64,000 nt of DNA from Pseudomonadota bacterium (GTDB lineage Bacteria; Pseudomonadota; Gammaproteobacteria; Steroidobacterales; Steroidobacteraceae): positions 62,001-126,000 of the forward strand of contig CANFSB010000001.1 of assembly GCA_947449495.1 (NCBI GenBank), in the 5' to 3' direction. This document shows, in pieces, positions 1 to 8,927 of this stretch. Each line of letters opens with the position of its first letter. Positions within the stretch are counted from its first letter, which is position 1. The position numbers were made by a program, and so were the translations under genes. The notes beneath the pieces were generated by a model. That model worked only from the letters and a program-made list of their open reading frames with translations. It was not told where the DNA came from and did not search any database.

Positions 1-877
1 CCGGGCGGTGCGCAATCAAATCCAAACTGGCGGACGCAGGCAGTTGCAGATCGACCGTGGGCAAGGGCTTGACCGGCGGGTTCTTGATCTCCAGTTCCAC
101 ACCACCTAACAGCGCCGCCATAGCCACTCGCCGAAGTTGAGCAGCGCCCTGCAACGCAGCAACCTGTTCTTGCACGCCTGCCTGCTCTTGAGCAATGCGA
201 TGTGCTGTGTCGCCGTTATCTAATTGGGCAGCGATGCGCTGCTGAGTCAGTGCGGCCTGACGCTGCAGCACGGCCTGACGCTGTTGGAGCAACAGCAGCC
301 GCTGCTGCTCGTGCTGCCAGCCAAAATACATCTCTACCACGGCCGCAGTAATCTGCAGTCCGGCTGCCTGGCGCTCGGCATCCGCTGCGCGCGACTCGTC
401 TATCACAGCGGCTATGCCAGCACGCTGCTTGCCCCACCAGTCAAAGCTGTAACGGGCACTGACACCCAGATCAGCCATGTTATAGGCGCTGAAACCCAAG
501 TACTGATGCGGGAACAAACCATTGTCACTAAGCCGCTGTCGACTCAGGCTGGCACTGCTCTCCACCTGCAACCCCAAAGAGGCGCCGGTGACTCGCACCG
601 CCTCAACTGCAGTGGCAAACCGTGCATCGGCAGCACCGAGACTGGGCGCGTTGGCCAAGGCCAGATCAACCAGTTGGTTTAGATCCGAGTCTTGATAGAT
701 GTGCCACCAGCGCCCCGCAGGCCATTGACCACCAGCTGGTGCCTCAGCAACCAGCAAGCGCACCTTCTGGCGTAACTGCGTCGACTGCGGCGCTGCGGGC
801 GGTGTGGCACAGGCCGTTAGCAACCAAACCAGCGAGGTAGCCAACACGGGCAACCGCACTGCGGACAACAGACTCAT
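1..877 (-). CDS. NodT-family efflux outer-membrane lipoprotein (partial, C-terminus off the window)
   Basis: Open frame running off the left edge; about 292 N-terminal residues are visible. It begins with a signal peptide and lipobox (LLTAC, Cys23), followed by the typical RND/EmrAB outer-membrane factor start (WWHIYQDSDLNQLVDLAL, about residues 53-70) and long helical, Gln/Ala-rich coiled-coil segments with an FDWWGKQ motif, as in TolC/NodT (OEP) proteins. These form the outer-membrane channel of tripartite drug efflux pumps. Its ATG overlaps the TGA of the upstream MarR gene (ATGA), so both are one operon; inner-membrane pump genes probably follow beyond the window. The function is family knowledge; the exported compound cannot be told. 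Confidence 0.9.
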   Translation of the reverse strand, partial: MSLLSAVRLPVLATSLVWLLTACATPPAAPQSTQLRQKVRLLVAEAPAGGQWPAGRWWHIYQDSDLNQLVDLALANAPSLGAADARFATAVEAVRVTGASLGLQVESSASLSRQRLSDNGLFPHQYLGFSAYNMADLGVSARYSFDWWGKQRAGIAAVIDESRAADAERQAAGLQITAAVVEMYFGWQHEQQRLLLLQQRQAVLQRQAALTQQRIAAQLDNGDTAHRIAQEQAGVQEQVAALQGAAQLRRVAMAALLGGVELEIKNPPVKPLPTVDLQLPASASLDLIAHRP

Positions 878-1404
878 GGCTCGCTCCTGTCATCAATCAG
901 AGTCGGCGCTGCATCCAGTGCAGCCACCAGGCGTTTCAGATCTTCCATCAGTCGATTCAGGTCGGCCGGCTCAAACTCGCCGAACAGGCTGCGCGTGAAA
1001 TCGGACATCTGCGGCAGCAGTCGCTCCATCAAGGCATCGCCTTCGGGCGTCAGTCGCAACATGAGCCGCCGACGATCCTGTTCGCTGGGAGTGCGTGTGA
1101 TGAGCCCCCGTTGCAACAACGCGTCGCTGACACGGGTCATGTTTGCGGGGCTCTGGGCCAGATGGCCGCCCAGATCACTGGGGCACACCTGCTCATTGCT
1201 GTGGGCAAACAAAATGCTCAGCGTACGGAATTCGACTTCGTTGAGTCCCGCAGGCCGCAGGAACTGATCCATGCGCGCCACCAGATCGCGGGTGAGCAGC
1301 GTAAGGGTGCGCAGGATGAGTGCCTGACCGACAGGCAGTGTCGGTACACGCGCGGCAACCCGCTCTATACCCGCTTGAACACGGGCGACCTGCGCCAAAG
1401 ACAT
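874..1404 (-). CDS. MarR-family transcriptional regulator of the efflux operon
   Basis: 176 aa winged-helix protein. The MarR core is visible: a helix around QFLRPAGLNEVEFRTLSIL, then LGGHLAQSPANMTRVSDAL as recognition helix and a wing LITRTPSEQDRRRLMLRLT (about residues 50-125). MarR proteins repress efflux operons and release DNA on binding phenolic or drug-like ligands. It is the first gene of the operon with the downstream outer-membrane lipoprotein (ATGA overlap). A perfect inverted repeat 29 bp upstream of its start is a likely autoregulatory operator. It lies downstream of a small unknown gene on the same strand. Confidence 0.9.
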   Translation of the reverse strand: MSLAQVARVQAGIERVAARVPTLPVGQALILRTLTLLTRDLVARMDQFLRPAGLNEVEFRTLSILFAHSNEQVCPSDLGGHLAQSPANMTRVSDALLQRGLITRTPSEQDRRRLMLRLTPEGDALMERLLPQMSDFTRSLFGEFEPADLNRLMEDLKRLVAALDAAPTLIDDRSEP

Positions 1405-1432
1405 GAGTACCGACCTGTGACCTTATCGTCGA

Positions 1433-1454
1433 GATATTTTACCCTGAAAATATC
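1433..1454. promoter_or_regulatory. Inverted-repeat operator upstream of the MarR gene
   Basis: Perfect 8-bp dyad GATATTTT-(6)-AAAATATC, extending to 10 of 11 matched bases with the flanking CG dinucleotides. It is AT-rich in a GC-rich background and lies 29 bp before the MarR start codon. On the minus strand the right half overlaps a possible -10 box (TAAAAT). This layout fits a MarR autoregulation site; binding is inferred. Confidence 0.7.
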
Positions 1455-1473
1455 GCGCGCGGTAAGAACTTGG

Positions 1474-1869
1474 TCAGCTATTGACGACCCGTCCAGAGTG
1501 CCCGGCACGCAGCGCCCCCAGATCGACAATCCGGTCCTCATCGGCTGTCTGCGGCAAGGTTTGGGCAACGACCGACTCGAGCCGCGGAAACGGCTTGCCA
1601 TCAAACAGCCGGTTGTTGCTGTTGGTCAGCCAACGATCGATGTGGAGGCAAAAACGCTCGATGGCCTGACGGCGCAACGTGGCCATGCCCTCTTCGCCCA
1701 ATATACGTTCATGAGCAGCACTGACCTGCCACCACCACTGCAGGCGATCGACTTTGTCGCCCTCAAAGTAGGGCAGGTTGATGGTGAAGCGGCGTCCCTG
1801 ACGGCTGGAGCCAATCTCAGCGTGAGCGAAATAGGCTTCGAGCGGATGCGGCAAGTCGATAAGCGTCAT
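1474..1869 (-). CDS. Small protein of unknown function
   Basis: 131 aa from the ATG at 1869 (a TTG directly before it also fits). A GGAT box lies 8 nt upstream. The protein has no signal peptide or membrane segment and contains amphipathic, Trp/Arg-rich sequence (LQWWWQVSAAHERILGEEG, then RRQAIERFCLHIDRWL), suggesting a small cytoplasmic helical protein. I recognise no family. It is codirectional with and 69 bp upstream of the MarR gene, but the operator lies between them, so it is probably its own unit. A longer frame on the opposite strand looks like a shadow. Confidence 0.5.
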   Translation of the reverse strand: MTLIDLPHPLEAYFAHAEIGSSRQGRRFTINLPYFEGDKVDRLQWWWQVSAAHERILGEEGMATLRRQAIERFCLHIDRWLTNSNNRLFDGKPFPRLESVVAQTLPQTADEDRIVDLGALRAGHSGRVVNS

Positions 1870-1983
1870 CAATCGATCCGTTATTCACTGAGTGGTCACG
1901 ATGACCACCGGCCACGTGCGGCACAGATGATAAACGCAATCACACGCGGCCTGATAGACGCCGCGTGTGATTGAACAACGGCT

Positions 1984-3255
1984 TTAACCGCCGCGACGTT
2001 GTGCGCGCGGCGGCGGACCACCGCGGCGCGCACCGTGTCCGAACGAACCACCACGCTGCGACGGTCGCCCACCACCTTGCTGCGCACCGCGCGGCTGCAA
2101 CGGCGGACGCGGCGGATCTGCAACCAAGGCTTCGCGGATGTCGAACTGCGGCGTGGGTAAGGCGGGAATGTCTTTACCCAGCAGCTTGACGATGTCACGC
2201 ATAAAGGGCACTTCGTCCGGTGACACCAGCGAGATGGCCTGCCCGGTTGATCCGGCCCGGGCCGTGCGACCGATGCGATGCACGTAGTCTTCGGGGACAT
2301 TGGGCAACTCGTAGTTGACCACGAACGGCAGTTCCTTGATGTCCAGACCACGCGCCGCCACTTCAGTGGCCACCAGCGCAACGATGCGATTGGCCTTGAA
2401 GTCTTCCAACGCGCGCACGCGTGCAGCCTGGCTCTTGTTGCCGTGAATGGCGGAACTGTTGATGCCCGCACGCTGCAGCTGTTCGCTGAGACGGTTAGCA
2501 CCGTGTTTGGTGCGCGTGAAAATCAGCACCTGATGCCAGCTACCCGACAGAATCAGATGCGCCAGCAGATGGCGCTTGTGATCTTTGGGCACACGATAGG
2601 CAACCTGCTCAACCTTGTCGGCCGTCTTGTTGGGCGGGGCAACGTCGATACCCACAGGATTGGTGAGCAGATTGCCCGCCAAGTTGCGGATATCTTCTGA
2701 GTAGGTGGCCGAGAACATCAGGTTCTGACGCTGCTTGGGCAACATGGTCCTCACACGCTTGATAGCGTGAATAAAACCCATGTCGAGCATGCGATCGGCT
2801 TCGTCGAGCACGAACATCTGCACCTGATCGAGCGTAGTGGCACCCTGCTCAACCAGATCGAGCAAGCGTCCCGGTGTTGCCACCAGGATGTCGCAGCCGC
2901 TGCGCAGCTTGTCGATTTGCGGGCGCTCACTGACGCCACCAAACACCACCTGCGTACGCAGATTGGTGTTCTTGCCGTAATAGACGGCGCTCTCGGCAAC
3001 CTGAGCTGCCAGTTCGCGCGTGGGCGTCAAAATAAGGGCGCGCGGCGCGCGGCCTTCGCGAGCAGATAAACGCTGCAACATCGGCAGGACGAAGCCAGCG
3101 GTCTTGCCAGTACCAGTCTGCGCGCCAGCCAACACATCACGGCCAGACAACACAGCCGGAATAGCAGCCAATTGAATGGGAGTGGGCTCCGTGTAACCTT
3201 TTTCGGTCACGGCAGCAACAAGCTCGGGACGCAACCCGAGTGAAGTAAAACTCAT
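1984..3255 (-). CDS. rhlE: DEAD-box ATP-dependent RNA helicase, RhlE type
   Basis: 423 aa. All SF2 helicase motifs are present: Q motif (PTPIQ, 24-28), Walker A AQTGTGKT (45-52), PTREL (78-82), DEAD (151-154), SAT (182-184), ARGLD (301-305) and HRIGRTAR (326-333). Residues 380-423 form a basic, Gly/Arg/Pro-rich tail with RGG repeats, as in RhlE proteins, which usually binds RNA and directs the helicase to ribosome assembly or RNA decay. Start ATG is preceded by AAGG. It is flanked by a 150-bp leader with no other gene. A cold-inducible leader is possible but nothing in the sequence proves it. Confidence 0.93.
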   Translation of the reverse strand: MSFTSLGLRPELVAAVTEKGYTEPTPIQLAAIPAVLSGRDVLAGAQTGTGKTAGFVLPMLQRLSAREGRAPRALILTPTRELAAQVAESAVYYGKNTNLRTQVVFGGVSERPQIDKLRSGCDILVATPGRLLDLVEQGATTLDQVQMFVLDEADRMLDMGFIHAIKRVRTMLPKQRQNLMFSATYSEDIRNLAGNLLTNPVGIDVAPPNKTADKVEQVAYRVPKDHKRHLLAHLILSGSWHQVLIFTRTKHGANRLSEQLQRAGINSSAIHGNKSQAARVRALEDFKANRIVALVATEVAARGLDIKELPFVVNYELPNVPEDYVHRIGRTARAGSTGQAISLVSPDEVPFMRDIVKLLGKDIPALPTPQFDIREALVADPPRPPLQPRGAQQGGGRPSQRGGSFGHGARRGGPPPRAQRRGG

Positions 3256-3407
3256 GAAAAACCTTGCTATGAGGCTCGCGAACCCTGCGGCGCAATGCAG
3301 CGGGGAGACGGTCAGTAGCGAGCGGGTGAGTCAGTCGTAGCGCTTTGAGGGCTCGAACCGGAGGCTGCCGCTGACCGCGAATAGCCTGAACCGATAGCGG
3401 CAGTGTA

Positions 3408-4934
3408 TCAGAAACCCAATGCTCTGCGCATGATGTGGTAGATCTCGTTTTGTTCGATAGAGCCGCGCACTACATCGGCACCGGGGCCGCGCGCAAACAA
3501 AGCCACGTCCTCACCGGCATGCGTTTCGCTAGACAGACCCACCAATGACTCTTGGTGATAGCCCTCGTCTTCAGTGTCTATCTCGCTCAGGTCCACCTGA
3601 CGGCCAGCACGGACCGGACGATTGAGGCCTTCATCGCCACCCTTCTCCAGCGCACCAAACCCAGGCCCTGTGCCATACGACAATGTGGCATAGGGTTTGC
3701 CGTTTACGTCGCGAGACAGCTCCTTGGTTCCTGGCGCCTTTACAAGACCCAAAATGGGATTACCGCGAGCGGGATAACCGTTGATGATGAAGGTGTGACT
3801 GTGGTCGGCGGTAACCAGAATCAGCGTGTCATTGTCTTTGGTGAGCGCCGCTGCAGCGCGCACAGCATCCGAGAACGCAATGGCATCGGTCAGCGCGCGA
3901 TAGGCATTACCAGCATGGTGCGCGTGATCGATACGACCACCCTCCACCATCAAGTAGTAGCCCTTGCGGTTCTTCTGCAGCATCTGGATGGCCTTGGTGG
4001 TCATCTCTGCAAGTGAGGGCTCGCCGCCTTTGTCTTGGGCGCGATCAGCTTCGTATTTCATATGTGAGGGCTCAAACAAGCCCAACAAGTGATCAACTTT
4101 CGCTACATCAACCGCGTCGAACTGCTTCTTGTTCCAAACAAAGCCCGAGCGGGGCTGCGCAGCAACCCATTCATCGAGCAGATTGCGGCCATCTGTGCGA
4201 CGGCCTTTTTTGTCGGTGTATTCAGGATCCACCGCCGTGTTGGGCATCATCGCTTCGCGACCACCGGCCAACACCACATCGATGCCGTGGCCGATCTTCT
4301 GGCGCGCGACCAATTGCGCGGCAATGTCCATAATCGTGGCGCCCTTGGGCAGCTGGGCGTTGTATTCCCAATCGCGATACGGCGTGTGGGCATAATTGGA
4401 AGCTGGCGTCGCGTGTGTCACCCGCGTCGTGGTGACCACACCTGTACCCAAACCACGTGCACTGGCCTGCTCAAGAATGGTCTCCAGAACATTTGGTGCA
4501 ACTTTGGCGGCATCGCTTTCGTTAATCGGCGTGGCCGGTGACACGGACAGCGCGGCGTCATTGGCCTTCCAGCCAGTCACCATGGCTGTGGCCGTAGGTG
4601 CCGAGTCCGGTGTCTGCTGATTGGCCGTAAACGTTTTAACCAATGCCGATTGCGGGAAGTCTTCAAAGGCCAGTCGATTGTCTTCGCCCATGCCGCCCTT
4701 GAGTTGACCTTCAAGAATGCGCGCAGCGGTAATGGTGGAGATGCCCATGCCATCACCGACAAACAAGATGACATTGCGTGCGTGCGGGCGACTGCCCGGC
4801 TGTTGCGCTGCACGCGCAGCCACTCGCGCCTTGCCGCGAATGAACTCTGTATCAAGGCCCGGTGCTGCAGCCATCGCGCCCACCGACACCGAAAACAGCA
4901 CAGCCGAGACAACGATTGAGCAACGACGCAACAT
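3408..4934 (-). CDS. Secreted alkaline phosphatase
   Basis: 508 aa from the ATG at 4934, chosen because GGAG lies 8 nt upstream and a Sec signal peptide follows at once (LRRCSIVVSAVLFSVSVGA); longer in-frame starts would place 48 non-signal residues before it. Family motifs: VGDGMG with metal-binding Asp61, TPDSAPTATAM with nucleophile Ser111, DHAHHAGN and TADHSHTF with metal-ligand Asp/His residues, and ETHAGEDVALF near the C-terminus. This is the zinc/magnesium phosphomonoesterase fold acting in the periplasm to release phosphate. It follows the MFS gene by 71 bp and may be cotranscribed. No Pho box was identified. Confidence 0.92.
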   Translation of the reverse strand: MLRRCSIVVSAVLFSVSVGAMAAAPGLDTEFIRGKARVAARAAQQPGSRPHARNVILFVGDGMGISTITAARILEGQLKGGMGEDNRLAFEDFPQSALVKTFTANQQTPDSAPTATAMVTGWKANDAALSVSPATPINESDAAKVAPNVLETILEQASARGLGTGVVTTTRVTHATPASNYAHTPYRDWEYNAQLPKGATIMDIAAQLVARQKIGHGIDVVLAGGREAMMPNTAVDPEYTDKKGRRTDGRNLLDEWVAAQPRSGFVWNKKQFDAVDVAKVDHLLGLFEPSHMKYEADRAQDKGGEPSLAEMTTKAIQMLQKNRKGYYLMVEGGRIDHAHHAGNAYRALTDAIAFSDAVRAAAALTKDNDTLILVTADHSHTFIINGYPARGNPILGLVKAPGTKELSRDVNGKPYATLSYGTGPGFGALEKGGDEGLNRPVRAGRQVDLSEIDTEDEGYHQESLVGLSSETHAGEDVALFARGPGADVVRGSIEQNEIYHIMRRALGF

Positions 4935-5005
4935 GACAGGACTCCGTGGCATTAAGCCAATACTAAAGACAGGCGATGACAACTTGTTTGCCGGCGATCC
5001 TGCGG

Positions 5006-6232
5006 TCAAGCCGCCAAGCGACGTACCGGCGCGGTTTCGGTTAGACCCAGCGACACCAATCCGCCCATCAACGCGCAACCGGCCATGATGAACATGGGCG
5101 CTTGAAGACCCCAGGCATCGGCTGCCATACCCGCTAGCGACGGTGCGGACACGCCACCGATGACCTCTCCGAGCCCGACCACCAGACCGGTGGCCGATGC
5201 GATATAGCGCAACGGTAGTGTTTCAGCGGGAATGGTTGCCATGATCAACGGCAGCGCACCACTGGCAGACCAACCTAGGAAGATGAGCACAGCCAGTGCC
5301 ATGGACGAGCCTTGGAACCACACTGCCGATAGAGGAACCAATGCACCAACCAAACAGAACAACACGATGACCGGACGACGGCCGAATCGATCGGACAGCG
5401 CCGGCACCACAAAGGCAAATGCAGCAGCAGATAGTCCCAGCACACTCATCAGCAGACTCATCTCGTCGGGCGGCAGATGGCGCACGTTGATGAAGTACAG
5501 CGGCATGAAGGCCCAGCCCAATACCATCCACGCCACCATCACGCAGCAGATCAACACGCAGAGGCGGATGTTGCGGTTGGCCAGCATGGCGCCAATGCCC
5601 ATCGTGGCTTCGTCTTTGTCGCCAGCAGCGCGCGCCGCAATCGGTGGCTCACGCACATAAAGGGCAATGAGTGCAGCCATGACCAAGCCGGGAATGGCTG
5701 CCACATAGAACGACACACGCCAGTTGTATTGAGTAGCGATCCACACCAACAACAACGGCGCTACGAAGCTGCCAATGAAGTTACTGCCGAAGTTCTGCAT
5801 GATGCCCATAGCATTGCCGCGGTTGCGTTCGGTGGTCTCTAACACCACCAGCGATTGCGAGATCGGCAGAATGGGGCCTTCGGCAAAGCCCATCACAAGC
5901 CGCACAGCCAGCAGCATCACAAAGCCCTGAGCCAAACCACTGAAGACCGAACTGAGCGAAAACACCACGAACGCTGCCAGCAAAAACGGTTTGCGGCGAC
6001 CGGTAGCGTCGGACAGGCGGCTGATCACATAGCCGGCGATCGCCCAGGTGAATGACAGTGCCGAGGTCAGCAGGCCAACTTGCGTATTGCTCAAACCCAG
6101 ATCCGGCACGATAAATGGCGCCAGAAAACTGAATGCATTGCGGTCCAGAAACACAAAGCCGAAGCTCAGCGTGAGGATGAGGATCAGCCGCAGCTGGTAG
6201 CCGGGCGCACTGGCATGATTGGCGTTGTTCAT
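5006..6232 (-). CDS. Major facilitator superfamily transporter
   Basis: 408 aa with about 12 hydrophobic segments. The MFS loop 2-3 motif appears as SRLSDATGRRKPFL (about residues 71-84) and its second copy as PALSDRFGRRPVIVL (about 280). AGGA lies 8 nt before the ATG. The protein resembles the anion:cation symporter/organic-acid branch of the superfamily, but the substrate cannot be assigned. It is upstream of, and possibly cotranscribed with, the alkaline phosphatase, and divergent from the DNA repair genes to its right. Confidence 0.88.
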   Translation of the reverse strand: MNNANHASAPGYQLRLILILTLSFGFVFLDRNAFSFLAPFIVPDLGLSNTQVGLLTSALSFTWAIAGYVISRLSDATGRRKPFLLAAFVVFSLSSVFSGLAQGFVMLLAVRLVMGFAEGPILPISQSLVVLETTERNRGNAMGIMQNFGSNFIGSFVAPLLLVWIATQYNWRVSFYVAAIPGLVMAALIALYVREPPIAARAAGDKDEATMGIGAMLANRNIRLCVLICCVMVAWMVLGWAFMPLYFINVRHLPPDEMSLLMSVLGLSAAAFAFVVPALSDRFGRRPVIVLFCLVGALVPLSAVWFQGSSMALAVLIFLGWSASGALPLIMATIPAETLPLRYIASATGLVVGLGEVIGGVSAPSLAGMAADAWGLQAPMFIMAGCALMGGLVSLGLTETAPVRRLAA

Positions 6233-6336
6233 TTTTTTTCCTGGAAACCCTGGCTGTCACGGTAGCAATTGGCAGCGGCTTTGCACAGCCGCACGGCGCG
6301 GTGGCGACGGGCCTTAATTACACCGACAATCAAGCC

Positions 6337-6858
6337 ATGCCCGCCACCATCAAGTCCCTGCAGGTCAGCTACACCACAGCCGATTGCGCTATGGGCTCGG
6401 TATTGCTGGCATGGACGGCACAGGGCTTGTGTGCGGCGCTGCCCGGCCCAGACGCTGCAGCCCTGCTACACGACTTGCAGCGGCGCTTGCCTGGCGCGCA
6501 ACTGCACGCCTTGGCAGCGGACAGCGGGCATGAGCGCAGCGCAGCAGTGGTGGCGGCACTCAATGGTGCGTCTGATCCTCTGTCCTTCGCATTGGATCCT
6601 CAGGGCACAGAGTTCCAGCAACGCGTCTGGCAGGCCTTGCGCGACATCCCTGCCGGTCAGACACGCAGCTATGCACAGCTGGCTCAAGCTATAGCCCAGC
6701 CCGGCGCAGTGCGCGCGGTGGGCACTGCCTGTGGCGCCAACCCCATCGCAGTACTGATCCCCTGCCATCGTGTAGTGCGTAGTGACGGCGGGCTGGGCGG
6801 CTTTCATTGGGGTCTTAATCTGAAGCAACAGCTGTTGTTGCGCGAGGGCCAGGCCTGA
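6337..6858 (+). CDS. ogt: Methylated-DNA--protein-cysteine methyltransferase
   Basis: 173 aa from ATG 6337; an in-frame GTG at 6301 would add 12 residues. The C-terminal O6-alkylguanine-DNA alkyltransferase domain is clear: FQQRVWQALRDIPAGQTRSY, RAVGTACGANPIAVLIPCHRVV with the alkyl-accepting Cys in PCHRV, then GGLGGFHWGL. The enzyme takes methyl groups from O6-methylguanine in a suicidal reaction. Its stop codon overlaps the region where the next gene, alkB, probably begins, so the two form a direct-reversal repair operon. No ogt-specific SD sequence was clear, so the start is uncertain. Confidence 0.92.
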   Translation: MPATIKSLQVSYTTADCAMGSVLLAWTAQGLCAALPGPDAAALLHDLQRRLPGAQLHALAADSGHERSAAVVAALNGASDPLSFALDPQGTEFQQRVWQALRDIPAGQTRSYAQLAQAIAQPGAVRAVGTACGANPIAVLIPCHRVVRSDGGLGGFHWGLNLKQQLLLREGQA

Positions 6859-6902
6859 ACAGCCTCACTGCAGACCTGTTTGGCGCAAAGCCCGGCGCAC
6901 CA

Positions 6903-7514
6903 GTGCTGCAGCACTTGGCTGAGCAGGCGGTGGTACTGCGTGCCTTTGCATTACCCAGCGCTGCACCGCTATATGCAGCACTGACCGAGGTACTGCAGCG
7001 ATCGCCCTGGCGCCGGCTCTATACACCCGGCGGCAAACCCATGGCTGTAGAGACCAGCAATTGCGGGTCGGCCGGGTGGATCAGCGACCGTCAGGGCTAC
7101 CGCTACAGCAGTATCGATCCACTCTGCGGTCACCCCTGGCCGGCCATGCCAGCCGCATTTGGCGAACTGGCTGCCAGGGCAGCGTTGACCGCTGGTTTTG
7201 CGGGTTTTGAGCCAGATGCCTGTCTAATCAATCGCTATGCCATCGGTGCGGGTATGGGGCTGCATCAAGACCGTGATGAACAAGACTTCACAGCACCCAT
7301 CGTGTCGGTGTCGCTGGGATTGCCGGCGCGGTTTCGCTTCGGCGGCCTGCTGCGAAGTGATCCCCTGCAGTCGGTGCTGCTGCAGCACGGCGACGTGGTG
7401 GTCTGGGGCGGTGTGTCCCGGCTGGCCTTCCATGGCATCACACCGCTGCGAGCCGGCGACCATCCGCTGACTGGCAGTTGCCGCATCAACCTCACCTTTC
7501 GTAAAGCACGCTGA
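6903..7514 (+). CDS. alkB: Alpha-ketoglutarate-dependent DNA dioxygenase AlkB
   Basis: 203 aa from GTG 6903. Fe(II) ligands are visible as His121-x-Asp123 (HQDRDE) and His177 (AFHGI); the 2-oxoglutarate-binding arginines are in RINLTFR (Arg194, Arg200). TPGGKPMAVETSNCG and DPLCGHPWPAMP match E. coli AlkB closely. It oxidatively removes methyl groups from 1-methyladenine and 3-methylcytosine. The open frame extends upstream to 6819 and encodes LTADLFGAKPG, resembling the native AlkB N-terminus (LDLFADAEP), but contains no ATG/GTG/TTG there; a CTG at 6855 overlapping the ogt stop is a credible true start. Confidence 0.93.
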   Translation: MLQHLAEQAVVLRAFALPSAAPLYAALTEVLQRSPWRRLYTPGGKPMAVETSNCGSAGWISDRQGYRYSSIDPLCGHPWPAMPAAFGELAARAALTAGFAGFEPDACLINRYAIGAGMGLHQDRDEQDFTAPIVSVSLGLPARFRFGGLLRSDPLQSVLLQHGDVVVWGGVSRLAFHGITPLRAGDHPLTGSCRINLTFRKAR

Positions 7515-7540
7515 GTAATTGCCGTGCTAAAACATCACTT

Positions 7541-8221
7541 ATGAACCGCAAGCAAAGCATCCTCAGCAGCATCGCACTGTTGCTGCTGCCCACGCTGGCC
7601 CTGGCGCATGGAGTTGCCGCGCGCGACGCCAGCTTTATCGAAACGGTACGCGGGGTGCAGGTGCTGCCCTTCATGTATCTGGGCGCCAAACACATGGTCA
7701 CGGGCTATGACCATTTGCTGTTTCTGGCAGGCGTGATCTTTTTTCTGTATCGGCTGCGTGATGTGGCCATCTACGCCTCGCTGTTTGCGCTGGGACACAG
7801 CCTCACGCTGATGGGTAGCGTCATGCTGGGCTGGCAGGCCAATGCCTACGTAGTCGATGCCATCATCGGACTGTCTGTAGCGTGGAAGGCCTTCGAAAAT
7901 CTTGGCGGCATGCGTGCGCTGGGGATTGGCCTGGACTCGCGTCTGGCCGTGCTCGGCTTTGGTCTGGTGCACGGCCTGGGCCTGGCCACCAAACTGCAGG
8001 CGCTCAATCTTTCGCGCGAGGGTCTGCTGGGCAACATGCTGTCCTTCAATGTCGGCGTGGAATTGGGGCAGCTGACAGCCCTTACCTTCATGGTGCTGCT
8101 GTTTGCGCTGTGGCGTGATACCAGCAGCTTCACGCGCCATGCGCGGCTTGCCAACTTCGCGCTGATGACCGCCGGCTTTGTGCTGTGTGGCTACCAACTG
8201 GCCGGCCTCTGGCCGGCATGA
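7541..8221 (+). CDS. HupE/UreJ-family membrane protein
   Basis: 226 aa. A signal-like first segment (SILSSIALLLLPTLALAHG) is followed by about six membrane helices. Family hallmarks are GAKHMVTGYDHLLFLAGVIFFL (about 45-66), FALGHSLTL (about 84-92) and GLVHGLGLA (about 143-151), with His/Asp residues inside membrane segments. HupE/UreJ relatives are nickel or cobalt permeases; this subfamily is not experimentally defined. It is followed after 13 bp by a single-pass anchored protein that probably works with it. Confidence 0.82.
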   Translation: MNRKQSILSSIALLLLPTLALAHGVAARDASFIETVRGVQVLPFMYLGAKHMVTGYDHLLFLAGVIFFLYRLRDVAIYASLFALGHSLTLMGSVMLGWQANAYVVDAIIGLSVAWKAFENLGGMRALGIGLDSRLAVLGFGLVHGLGLATKLQALNLSREGLLGNMLSFNVGVELGQLTALTFMVLLFALWRDTSSFTRHARLANFALMTAGFVLCGYQLAGLWPA

Positions 8222-8234
8222 CCAGGATCACGCC

Positions 8235-8891
8235 ATGAATACACTCTCGCCTTCCAAAGCAACCGTCCTGCGCAACTTGGCACTGTCTATCGGTGTAGCA
8301 GTGGTACTGCTGTTTACGCTGGTATTGCCGGCGGAATACGGTCGCGACCCCACAGGCATCGGCAAACTGCTGGGCCTTACCAAACTGCATGCCAGCAGCG
8401 CAGCCACAGCAACGCCGGCGCTGCCCAGCCAAACCGTGGCATTGCAGGATGTAGTCGGTGGCAATGATGCGCTGACCACACAGGTACAGGTGGGCGATGG
8501 CCGTGATCCCGTACCGCTGCCCAATCCTCAGGTGCATCAGGCACAAGCCACTACTCCCAAAACCGAGACGCTCAAAATCCACCTGGGCGTCGACGAAAAG
8601 ACCGAGATCAAGGCACAACTGGCCAAGGGCAAAATGATTCTTTATTCATGGACCGTCGAGGGCGGCAACGTCTATGTCGACTTCCATGGCCACGACCCGT
8701 CGCTGGGCGATCGGTTCTGGGTGCGTTACGAAGAGGCCGATGGCATCAACGCGCGCAACGGCTCGCTGGTGGCCCCCTTCAAGGGCGAGCACGGATGGTA
8801 TTGGCTCAACGTCAGTGAGAAGCCCATCACCATCACGCTCACCGTCAGTGGTTACCATGACAAACTGATCAACTACGGTCGGCTCAACTGA
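8235..8891 (+). CDS. Single-pass membrane-anchor protein with GOLD-like C-terminal domain, HupE partner
   Basis: 218 aa from ATG 8235 (AGGA just upstream; an earlier in-frame ATG overlaps hupE and is unlikely). One N-terminal transmembrane helix (LALSIGVAVVLLFTLVLP, about 14-31), a variable Ala/Thr/Pro linker, then a beta-rich domain with KGKMILYSWTVEGGNVYVD, HGHDPS and GEHGWYWLNVSEKPITITL. The last block resembles the GOLD/p24 beta-sandwich signature. Such proteins recur beside HupE/UreJ genes; a role as periplasmic accessory subunit is inferred from that pairing only. Confidence 0.7.
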   Translation: MNTLSPSKATVLRNLALSIGVAVVLLFTLVLPAEYGRDPTGIGKLLGLTKLHASSAATATPALPSQTVALQDVVGGNDALTTQVQVGDGRDPVPLPNPQVHQAQATTPKTETLKIHLGVDEKTEIKAQLAKGKMILYSWTVEGGNVYVDFHGHDPSLGDRFWVRYEEADGINARNGSLVAPFKGEHGWYWLNVSEKPITITLTVSGYHDKLINYGRLN

Positions 8892-8927
8892 ACCGACCCA
8901 TGCGCCGCAGGCGCAGGGACACGGCAG

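Noticed and set aside
224..682. 152-aa open frame on the + strand
   Set aside because: Antisense to the efflux lipoprotein, which has a signal peptide, lipobox and clear family motifs.
1111..1974. 287-aa open frame on the + strand
   Set aside because: Antisense to MarR and the 131-aa gene, crosses the operator, with composition typical of a shadow frame.
3365..3403. Inverted repeat CTGCCGCT/AGCGGCAG after the alkaline phosphatase
   Set aside because: Long loop and no U-run; too weak to call a terminator.
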